The notes beneath the pieces are model-generated. The model was not told where the DNA came from and searched no databases. It saw nothing but the letters and a program-made list of their open reading frames with translations. Source: Dactylorhiza incarnata (taxonomy: Eukaryota; Streptophyta; Magnoliopsida; Asparagales; Orchidaceae). Taken from it: a stretch of DNA of 64,000 nucleotides. Both the position numbers and the translations under genes were made by a program. The stretch is taken from the NCBI GenBank assembly GCA_033032865.1, contig JAWHQI010000329.1, forward strand, positions 744,001 through 808,000, given 5' to 3'. This document shows, in pieces, positions 20,830 through 31,100 of the stretch (its first letter is position 1; the number at the start of each line of letters is the position of its first letter).

Positions 20830-21850
20830 TCGTTCGATGAATCGAGTCCCTCATCTCTCGTTGATAATGCTACCTTACCAAGCTCGAAGTCCTCTAGAGT
20901 ACGATGTTGGGCTAGAGAGCGCGCAAGCCCGACCAGAGCACCTACAAATTAGTTCGAGCAAGTATCTACACAACCGCTTAGCGGTATGCCGATACACAAC
21001 CAAAAACACAGCACAAAATAACAACAATAAAAGTAACACGCAGATATAACATGAAAACCCAATAGGGTGAAACCACGGGACGATCTGAGTCCAACCCGAA
21101 AAGCCACCACTAAAAATGTGTAAAACAGATAGGCAATTACAAGGCTTTTCCTCCTCGATCCACACGGGATCTTCACTAACTTCGCACCACACAATAATAC
21201 ACAATAAACAGTAGCAGAAAAATTGCAAGTTACCGACAATGGCGGACGAGACGGATTACACAAATCCTCTCCAAGATGCCTCTTCGAATCCTTGCCAAAG
21301 TCTGCTCCAGATCTAATCCGTGTAGACGAAGTATTCCTCGTCAACGTTGTAGAGACGTTCGAAAGCTCTCTCCAAACTAAGACGCTTGTCACAAAGGCCT
21401 CACTAGAAACTCTTTCAATACTTGAGATGGGAGAGAAGTGAATGATTTTTCCCTCCTCCTTCATGCTTATTTATAAAGCTAAAACCAAGGGGTAGATGGT
21501 GGTAGATATCATGCGGATGAAGCTTCCCTCGGTCAAAGAACACATGTCGAATAATATGAAGCTTCCTTTGGCCGCCTTCCTAGAAGCTTCCTTTAAGATC
21601 ACATGTTGACTTCCCCTCTTTCCAGGAAGCTTCCTTCAAGAGCATATGCTAATTTAATAGTCAAAGACGACTGACCTCTTTTCTTACTTAGGAGAAAATA
21701 CCTCATCATATGAGGCATGGAGAAGGCACGGAGAAGGGGTTTCGTCTGAGGAAGAAGAATCTATAATATATATATATATAATCTTTAATGGTGTTATCAA
21801 GTCGTGGCCTCACGCCGGTCACGTGTCACATAGCACGATATGCTCGGAAG
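20830..21850 (-). repeat. LTR-like sequence, minus orientation
   Basis: It carries the AAAACCCAATAGGGTGAAAC block (21052) and, further along, a minus-strand TATA box (TTATAAATAAGC, about 21468), the same order as in 2320-3370. No primer-binding site or coding region was recognised. Limits are approximate. Confidence 0.3.
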
Positions 21851-22163
21851 GAAGCTATAGCTGAGGGTAATGTATAAATTTTATATATATCATGTTGATT
21901 ACCATGAAATACTAGAGTTTAGAGACTGAAAATAATAGCTTAATTAGGGAAATAATTTATAAGGAAGAAAAATCACTTAATATCATATTATGATTATAGC
22001 ACTAATCCATCACTAAGCATTACTAAAAGAATATTACATAAACCTCCAAGATGCATGATTTAATTAAGCATGAACAACATGGAAATGAATAGGCTAATAA
22101 AATCCTGAATTCAATGAGGCAATCAAATAAGAGCAATGAGTGGCGCCGAAGCAACAAAGGCTC

Positions 22164-22668
22164 ATATAGTACCCCCTGGAGTTTGCATAATTACAGCTTG
22201 CACCCCTATATCTTTCAAAATTACATTTACACCCCCCCCCCTAAGTTTTCCCAATTTACAAAAATGTCACTTTCGTTAGAAATATGGATGGAAAATGATA
22301 ACACTCCAGCCTTTATCCCACTATAGTGGAGATGGAAAATGATAATATCAGTCAAATTATTTTATGATAATTTATTTTTTTATAATGATTCTAGATTCAT
22401 TAAATAGCGTAAAATGTTTTATCACTTTTCATCTGTATTTTTAAAGGAAAAGGTCACACCTTATATTGGAGAGTCATTACAAAGGGTAAAATGGAATATC
22501 ATAAAATAATTTGGCTGGTTTTATCAATTTTCATCCATATTTCTATTGGAAAGGGCATTTTTGTAAACTTGCGAAACTTAGAGGGGAGGTAAATGTAATT
22601 TCGAAAGATAGAGGGGTGCAACTTGTGATTATGCAAACTCCCGCGAAAGGTCCTAGTAATTAACCATA
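22164..22668. mobile_element. Foldback MITE, large copy
   Basis: The left end contains CCTGGAGTTTGCATAATTAC, and the right end GATTATGCAAACTCCCGCGA, inverted. Inner arms pair CACTTTCGTTAGAAATATGG with CCATATTTCTATTGGAAAGG. Same family as 9925-10165. It contains a CCCACTATAGTGG palindrome at about 22317, also present at about 27477. Confidence 0.6.
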
Positions 22669-22742
22669 TATATGCATACACATGGGAACATCCGAACATC
22701 TCATATGTGGGTAGCGTTATATGCGTACGGGCAAGCCATTTT

Positions 22743-23035
22743 GGGGGTCAAGATGATTCCAAATTGAAAAGTGATCAACATGAAAATTGTAGATCTATAA
22801 CTTTCATGTTGATCATTATTCAATTTGGAGTTGTTTTGACCCTCAAATCAGAGCCCGAAAATCGAATTTTCGTAGTTCTGTTGTAGCGAACTCGCCGCAC
22901 AAGATTTTCAGCCCCAAATCGAGGGTCAAAACAGCTCCAAATCAAAAAGTGATCAACATGAAAGTTATTCGTCTCGACGAGATCTACAACTTTCATGTTA
23001 ATCACTTTTCAATTTGAAATTGTTTTGACTCTTGC
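22743..23035. repeat. Double-hairpin (dumbbell) foldback repeat
   Basis: Two palindromes of about 100-110 bp (22744-22844 and 22921-23033), each made of GGGTCAAAACARCTCCAAAT, GTGATCAACATGAAAGTT and their inverse, separated by about 75 bp. Outer GGGCAAG and CTTGCCC flanks are also inverted. No coding potential. Confidence 0.65.
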
Positions 23036-23097
23036 CCGCACAGGATCAATCCCCTATACATATATATACATATACATATATACAATGTACATATACA

Positions 23098-23240
23098 TGG
23101 CCATTTACCGGGACCTCCCTCTAAGTTTACAAAATTACAGATTGCACCCCTCTTATTATTAAAATTACAAAAACCTCTCGACAGTGTTACAAAACATAAC
23201 ATTTACCTGCCCTGAAGTTCACATTTCATAAAAGGAGTTT
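23098..23240. mobile_element. Foldback MITE, partial copy
   Basis: It begins GGCCATTTACCGGGACCTCC. The matching right arm is missing. Confidence 0.5.
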
Positions 23241-23274
23241 TGAGTTTTGATAATTATTTGTATATACATATATA

Positions 23275-23569
23275 TGGCCATTTACCGGGACCACCCCTCT
23301 AACTTAGCTAAATTACCGAGAGCGCCCCTCTTATTTTCAAAATTACAAAAAACTCTCCTATAAGTTAGCATAATTACAAAAACTTCCATTGAAGTTTTAA
23401 TTTCATTACAAAAAAATTTCATCGGTGTACAATTTCATTACAAAAAAATCCTGCATTTTTGTTCATGATGTTATGAAATGAAAAGTTCAGGGGAGGTTTT
23501 TGTAATTTTGAAAATAAGAGGGGTGCTCTCATTAATTATGCTAACTTACAGGGGAGTAATTATGGTAAT

Positions 23570-23572
<3 letters not shown>
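23275..23572. mobile_element. Foldback MITE, copy near-identical to 24747
   Basis: ATGGCCATTTACCGGGACCA at the left. The right arm includes ATGCTAACTTACAGGGGAG, followed by TAATTATGGTAATTAT, inverted to the left arm. It agrees with 24747-25044 almost base for base across about 300 bp. It is followed directly by a (CT)n tract. Confidence 0.65.

Positions 23573-23628
<56 letters not shown>
23573..23628. repeat. (CT)n microsatellite, 56 bp
   Basis: Uninterrupted CT dinucleotides ending in a TATATGTATATATAT stretch. Confidence 0.9.
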
Positions 23629-23632
<4 letters not shown>

Positions 23633-23960
23633 GTATATATATATTCAACCTTGAACCCTTCCTAACCGGTTCGATGTCCGGTCGGATTTTCAAAAGAGTT
23701 AGATAAAACTTAAATATATTGGATTACTAATTTTAGTTAAGCTTAACTCAAATGAGAGCACCGGCGGGTGATCTAAAAATAAATGATTACAACCGTTCAT
23801 GTCCAGCTCCAGATCTTCATCCAATAATTTCTCTCCCAAGTTCTACTCTTTACTCTGCTGCGCTCGCTATTCAAGCCTGCCTGCAAACGCAGGAAAATTG
23901 GAAATAAAAGAAATTAAATAATAAAAAATTTAAATATAAACAAATTAAAGAACAATCTAA

Positions 23961-24168
23961 GGCTCCGTTTGGCGCGGCGTTTTTGCCCCGGCGAGTTTGG
24001 ACAAAAGCGCCACCGCCATAGAACGTATGTTTGGCATGACAACAGTTATGACCACCCCCAAGAAAATCAAACCAGTTCTATACATAAAAGTGGATGAAGT
24101 TCCTTATGTGGGGTCGGAGGTTCTCAAACGACGGTTCATAACCACCATGTTCGTGACCGCCGCCGCCA
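23961..24168. mobile_element. Tourist-like MITE, left member of a pair (inner end lost)
   Basis: GGCTCCGTTTGGCGCGGCGT follows TAA (23958-23960). Its inner inverted end is missing and it runs straight into the next copy. Co-linear with 52307-52497: GCATGTTTGGCATGACA-like, ATAAAAGTG, ACGACGGTTCATAACCAC. Confidence 0.7.
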
Positions 24169-24171
24169 TTA

Positions 24172-24378
24172 GGCTCTGTTTGGCACGGCTGTGGCAGTCG
24201 TGAACGCGGTGGTTATGGACTGTCGTTCGTGAACTCCCAACCTCACCTAGGGAACTTCATCCACCTTTCTTGGTGGCAGTCATAACCATTGTCTTTGCCA
24301 AACATGCATTCTAATATTCTATGATGGGGCATTTTTGTCCAAACTCACCGGATCAAAAAAGTCCTGCCAAACGGAGCC
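24172..24378. mobile_element. Tourist-like MITE, right member of a pair
   Basis: GGCTCTGTTTGGCACGGCTG at the left after TTA, and GTCCTGCCAAACGGAGCC at the right before TAA. It carries the same inner sequence as the left member but inverted. The pair as a whole (23961-24378) is flanked by TAA on both sides. Confidence 0.7.
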
Positions 24379-24381
24379 TAA

Positions 24382-24746
24382 AAGTATTACTAAACTGACA
24401 CAATCCCGGAGAGGAACCCGGAGAGGGGAAGGGCCGGTGGAGGTGAGGAAGAAGAGGGGGATTAGGGTTGAGAGGAAAACCTTAGGGAGCAGCCCTAATT
24501 CTCATTCATCCAAGCATAAAAACCTAATACAAGCATGCTCCCCGTATATAGCAGTGGGGGTGCGGATAACAATATCTGATCTGTGGATAGCGAAAGACAA
24601 AACGACATCAAAATGAAAACAATCCTTAGGTCGAGCATTGACGGTGTCTTCGTTGTCATGCGGACTAGCATCTGTCACCTTCCTCTGCGCGTGAACTCGT
24701 CTTGGTGTGCGCGACTATATTACTAAACCATAAACCATATATAATA
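24382..24746. other. No gene recognised
   Basis: A GA-rich segment (GGAGAGGGGAAGGGCCGGTG) and AT-rich DNA. This is the far downstream flank of PSRP2. Confidence 0.4.
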
Positions 24747-25044
24747 GGGCCATTTACCGGGACCTCCCCTCTAACTTTGCTAAATTACTGAGAGCACTCC
24801 TCTTATTTTCAAAATTACAAAAAACTCCCCTATAAGTTAGCATAATTACAAAAACTTCCCTTGAAGTTTTAATTTCATTACAAAAAACCCCATCCGGGTA
24901 CAATTTCATTACAAAAAAATCCTGAATTTTTGTTCATGATGTTATGAAATGAAAAGTTCAGGGGAGGTTTTTGTAATTTCGAAAATAAGAGAGGTGCTCT
25001 CAGTAATTATGCTAACTTACAGGGGAGGTACGGGTAATTATTTC
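24747..25044. mobile_element. Foldback MITE near the 3' end of PSRP2
   Basis: GGGCCATTTACCGGGACCTC at the left. The right arm includes ATGCTAACTTACAGGGGAGG, then TACGGGTAATTATTTC. It ends about 100 bp beyond the PSRP2 stop codon, so it may lie in or just after the 3' UTR. Confidence 0.65.
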
Positions 25045-25146
25045 TAAATAATATAAAATATCAAATAAAAAGGAGGATTCCTTTACGCGAATGGGACGGA
25101 AAAAACTAACCTGATACAGAAGATAAAAAGTGGTTGATAAACACGA

Positions 25147-25185
25147 CTATGCTCTGTTGACTCGAACCTTTTGACCTTCAAGCAG
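25147..25185 (-). CDS. PSRP2: PSRP2 exon 4 (12 codons and stop)
   Basis: It reads [12 protein letters not shown] then TAG, the conserved C-terminus of RRM2 in this family. The acceptor is CTCTTTTTTTTCAG, and CTCTAACATC about 35-40 nt upstream fits a branch point. It begins in phase 0, matching the donor at 41770. Confidence 0.92.
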   Translation of the reverse strand: MLEGQKVRVNRA

Positions 25186-28100
25186 CTGAAAAAAAAGAGC
25201 ATGATCATGTTCATGATGTTAGAGGTGTTCAAGCTATTCCCAGCAAACAGGTTTGACTAAATTCTGTGCATGTTATATTAGGTCTGATCCTAATTCTCCA
25301 GTATTAATTTTACATATTCATCGGGCGGACGCAATTTTTGACTTTTTAGTGTATTGTACATGTCGAATCGCCTGATTTTTCTAATTTTTCATCCGTTCTT
25401 CTCGAGCGTTATCCGGGGTGTTAAATCTAAAGTCGTGCATCAACTTTAGGATCCCTCCAATCGTTCCTCTGATATAATATGTTATGGGTTCGCCAGAGTA
25501 GTGGCTAGAGGGTACAGTGGGGCGAGGTGTGATCGGAAGGAGAGAGCTACCAAGATCTCATGCACAAGAGAAGGAAGAAGATATTAATTCTTGCATACCA
25601 ATACAAGACCCAAGGGGGCCCTTAAATAGACATACAAGGGGCATAATTGTAAATAAGTCCCAACACTTTGACTTACTTAAAAACTAAAACATAACGACAC
25701 TGAACAATAACACCAAATGATATAATAAAACCCTAAAGATAATAACCGGGCAGAAAGCTCATAACATAATCATTCGTCAATCCATTAAACAATTTTTTAC
25801 ACTACCTAACGGTCAAGGCTCCTACATCATCTTCATCGTGTAATACTCGTGATGCACTTTTTCCTTTTTAACCAACCAGCATTAACTCGAAAAATTATAT
25901 TTTCATTTATATCTCAATATATCTATCTAAAATATTTAAATCTATCACACCTAAATCTTATGTTTAATTTTACAGAACTCTCTCATTCTCGACGAAGTAC
26001 TAATCCTCGTGTCTAACCTCGAGATTAGGGCTTAAATAAAAAAAATTATATCAAACTTGAATCTTGTGCACAATCCCAATAAGTATATTCCAATGCAATA
26101 TCATGTAATGAGGAAAAAATATCAACAGTGCTAACATTAAAAGCTAACAGATATGTAAAGAATCCCCAAAAGCACACTTTTGTACTGAAAACAGCTGCAT
26201 GATTTAGCTGAGAAGTAAAAGAAAACATGATTTGGCTTTGCCACTAAACTGACTGCTAATCATTCTTCCAAGTCTTTCTTAAGGAGGACGGGGTCGAAAC
26301 AGGCTACGCACTCTAATGTGATAAAATTAGATCATTTTCGTAGTCTGTTTCGACCTCGTCCACCTTAAGAAAGATATGTTATATCACATTAGAGTGATAA
26401 AATGATCCAAGTTGTATTACGTTAGAGTGATAAAAGATATGCTATATCAAGATATGTTATACTTGTTTCTTGGCTTGTTGGTTTAGCGTAGACCTCTTAA
26501 ACAAGAGGTCACATGTTCAAATCTTGGCAGTCGTATGTTTTTAAAAGCCATCCTATATTTCTTTATAGATAGTATAGATATAATTGTGGGTCAGTCTTTA
26601 TATTACAACATTAATGTAATTTTTCATGCACTCTTTGGTGGAAACATTTGGATCCATATTAAGTAATATAGCGGTTTCACAAATTTTCCTTGGGGATGTT
26701 TTGGTCCCTTGCAAATAGAAAACATGGTTTAAGAAAATAAGATCTTGTTTTTACACATTTTCACTGTAAAAATAAAATCAACAGTTTAGAAAGATTTGAT
26801 GATGGTGGAGTAAATTTTGCATTGATTTCTAACTACATCAAACCAAATGACAGAATATGAATGATTGAATGATGTTAATCATTGATGGATTGAAGTTTGA
26901 ATCCATAATCATGCTTAACGGTCATATCATAACAATTTAGTTGAATTATTATTTCTTTTATTAGTCATTGTTTAATATTTATTTTAATTTTTTAATTGTA
27001 CCCGTAATAAGATCATTTGTCAGGTAAAAAGGGCTAAGAATATCTAGAAGATGTTTACGTGTTTCTCCTCTTCGTCGCCTATGGGACTGACTCTTAGTTT
27101 ACGTGTTTCTCCTCTTCGTCGCCTATGGGACTGACTCTTCCCCTTCGGTCATAATCCGTTTATGCGGATCACTCAAAATTTTGTTAGGTGGAATTCTTCT
27201 TCCTCTACAGCTTCTTAAATCTTATGTTTGCAGCGTCTACATCACTTATAAACTCATTGTTTCTCAAAACAAGTTTCTAACTTAAGACTCATTTAGTATA
27301 AATGGCCCATTGAGACACCTCTCTCTTAGGCTCTTTTAGTATCACATCTTAGATTCAATCTTGCTCCTCCCTCTATCTATATAAGGAGCCTATTGTATAT
27401 GCAATATATATAATTTGAATATATAAAAAAGGAGAACATTTTATTTCCTCTTTGTGTATTCTCTAATAGCCGACCCCACTATAGTGGGATAAAGGCTAGA
27501 GTGGTGTTTGTTTATTCTCTAAACTTATGGTTTCGTTCATGATATCAGAACCATTCGAATCCTAAGTTTTTTTTTCTCTCGGTTGAGCTCTTGCTCCTAT
27601 CACAGGTCTAAGCCCGCACTCCTCTTTGCCCGCACGCGCGGTCTCACGACCTCCGACTGCTCGCGCGGTCTGTTGGCCCCTCTTAGAGCTCGCACCTTTG
27701 CTTCTGCCTCTGTGCTTCGCAAATAACCCCCCCCCCCCCCCACTACCGCTTTTATAGACTTCGTCCTCTGTCTAGCGGGACCCACTGCCCCTCCTGTCTG
27801 CGCGGATTCGGTTCACTCCGACTCTGAGCCGGCTTCACTCCGACTCGTGACCTCATGTTCGCCCTCTCGTGCACGACATCTGCCCGCGCGCCCTTACTCG
27901 CGCACGGCGTCTGCTCGCCCACCACAACTGCTCGCGCACAGCGTCTGCTCGCACACCGCAACTGCTCGCGCACGGCGTCTGCTCGCACACTCCTGTGACC
28001 GTTATCTCCCTAAGGTCGCGCCTCCTGCTCTGTTCGCACAGCTCTCTCCTCCTAACACCGTTGTGACCGCAACAATCACTATGACCGCGCACCCCTGGAT

Positions 28101-31100
28101 ACCCACTGCCACCTGTTGTTGACCGCCCGGCTTTGTCTGCCTCCTACTGTGTGACTGTTGCCTCCTGCTGGTGACCGTCCTACTTTGTCTGCCCGCTGGT
28201 CTCTGTGACTGCTCATCCTGCCCGACAATGGGAACGAATGTTGCTCCTACGTCCTCGACTCTTCCGGCCCTTGCTCCGGCTCCTCCCTCCTCCGATGCTC
28301 GGGGTGAACTCTGGATTACTACTATCTCGCTTGTCGGCAACAAGAATTTTGTGGAGTGGGTGCACTCCATGCGCCGTGTTCTTCAGACCAAAGGTCTCCT
28401 TCACCATCTCACTTGTGACCCTTCTACCGAGCCAACAGAGCAATGGCTTCGCGATTATAGCCGTGTCCAATCATAGCTCTTGAACTCCATGGATGGTGAA
28501 TCATATCACATTACGATGTATCATGAGACTGTCAAAGCTATGTGGGATGAGCTCCACTCTCTTTACTCTGGCAAGGACAACCTCCATCACTTATTTGATA
28601 TCTTCCTAGCCCTTCAACATCTCGATCCAGGAGCGGATTGGAACCTCACCTCTTATGTAGCTCAATCCAAAACCCTTGTTGAGGCTTGGAATCAACATCA
28701 GCCCCCCACTCTGGATTTAGCTGCTCAACGGGCTCAGAAGGAAGCTGTCGAGATTGCCTTAATGATGGCTCGGGTTCCTCCTCATCTCCACAGTGTCTGA
28801 GCAAACATCATCGAATCTCCTACTATCTCTGCACTGCCCGATGTTTGCTCGATGTTGCTCAAGGTGACGCCGCCACCTACTCTTCCGTTGTCTTCCACTC
28901 CAGTTCTGCTACACCGGGGCTCTGATCACTGGCCTCCGCCCGCTCCTACTCGTGGTGGCCGCTCTGGTTCCCGAGGTGGTGGGCGTGATGGTCGAAATCG
29001 CTCTAAGGGCCAGACATCTCGCCCCTGTACTTTTTTGTGGTCGGGACGACCATACTGAGGCGGTTTACTTTAATAAACATGATTTTCCTCTGCCACATGC
29101 TCCATCTCTGTCGCATGCCTCCCCTGATGTTGATACTTCTTCCACTTCCCGCTCCGACATTAACACCTTACAAGAGGAACTCCAGCTTCTTCACGGGCCG
29201 ATCTCCCGTTCTTCTAACTCTGGTGCCTCCGTCTGCAATGAAGGGATCATCCACCAAACCCCATGTGTGTATACACCACAACATAATGGCGTTGTTGAAG
29301 CGGAAGAACCGTCACCTTCTCGAAGTAGCTCGATCTCTCCTATTCCAGATGTAGGTTCTCACTACCTATTGGAATTTTGTTGTCTGCACTGCTTGTTATC
29401 TCATCAACCGCATGCCCACGTCCATACTCCATTTTGCGACACCCTTCTCTCTCTTATTTCCTGAACGACCTCCCTTCCCGTGACCCCACGGGTCTTTAGT
29501 TGCATCTGCTTTGCTCATCATCTGGGTCCACCTGTTGACAAGTTGGACCCTCGTGCCACGCACTACATGTTCGTTGGATATTCGCGCACCTAGAAGGGTT
29601 ATTTCCGTTACTCTCCCTCCACTCGGAAGTTGATCACATATGTTGATGTAACTTTCCTGGAAAATCAATCTTTCCATCAATCTGTCCCCACATCAACGCC
29701 CAATCCTGATCTCCCAAGACCTTTTGTTCCCACCAATTCTCCTCTACCACATTTACTACTGACACCTCCGCCTACCTCGGCTCCTCCTCTTCGTGTCTAC
29801 TCTCGCCGCTATCCTCGATCCCGCGACAGCCCCCGTCTACTATTGATACCCCGACGACTGATGATTCGGCAACGCTCTCCACCGTGCATCCCCTCTCAAA
29901 GTATGTCTCCTTGCACCGTCTCTCCCTCGATGTGCGCAAGTTTGCGACCTTTTTGTCTTCTATTTCTACACCCTCTTCTGTGCAGAAAGCTCTTCAGCAC
30001 CCCGGTTGGCAGACGACAATGGATGAGTAAATGGTTGCGCTCTGGGCTAATAACACGTGAGACCTTGTTCCCCTTCCCCCTAACCATTCCAGGGTTAGCT
30101 GTAAGTGGGTCTTCACTGTGAAGCATCATCCTGATGGAACAATCGATCGCCTTAAAGCCCGCCTTGTTGCACGTGACTTTACTCAACAACACAACCTTGA
30201 TTATGAGGAGACCTTCTCTCCTGTTGCCAAGCTCAATACTGTTCGTGTCTTAATTTCCCTTTCTGTCCATCGACAGTGGTAGTTGCATCAGCTCGACATA
30301 AAAAACGTCTTTCTTAACGACGATTTTGTGAGACTGTGTATATGCAACAACCTCCTAGTTATATGTGATATATATAATTTGAATATATAAAAGTGGGGAA
30401 TATTTTATTTCATCTTAGTTTATTCTCTAAACTTGTGATTTCATACAACTCACATGGGCATTCTTTGATCCCTCCTGCAGGAGGTTCTCTTGTAGCTCAT
30501 CCGCATGTAGATATATAGCATTTTCGAAAATTGTGATTTTATTTTCATCCATTTTGCGTGTGAATGTGTTATGCCCCCGCTCGCGCTACGGTTCGCGGGG
30601 CACAAATACTCACGACGTCTAAATGAGGCACCAAGGAGCAACGGAAAAGGAGCCGATAGGGGCTGAACCACCCAGTTCAGCCCCTATTGGGGGGGGGGGG
30701 GGGGGGGGGGCAGCCCCCTCTTGGCCCCGGGTACTTATAAACCCGGGGCCTCCTTGGAAGGATTATGAAGGTTATTTCTCAGGTATTCCTCCCTATTCTC
30801 TTAACTAACCCTAATTCTCCCTTCTCTAGACTTCTCCCTCCTCCTTCCTAACATTGGTATCATAGCACTTTCCTGCGACCATGGAGACCACGCGCTCGGA
30901 CGCAGAAATCGCACGATTGGCAACCATAGAGGAGAACTACGTAGGATTGACGGATACGGTGGCAGCGATGGAAGAAAGGATGAAGACATCCACGAAACAA
31001 TTGGAAGAACGCTTAGACGCTCGCATGGAGGAGATCAAAGTCCTCGCACAAAATCTGGAAGGAAAAGCAACGACCAATGATGGATCGGAGGCCGAGAACT

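Noticed and set aside
26465..26540. Possible tRNA gene
   Set aside because: A- and B-box-like pieces are present, but no acceptor stem or standard cloverleaf can be drawn; kept only as a SINE candidate.
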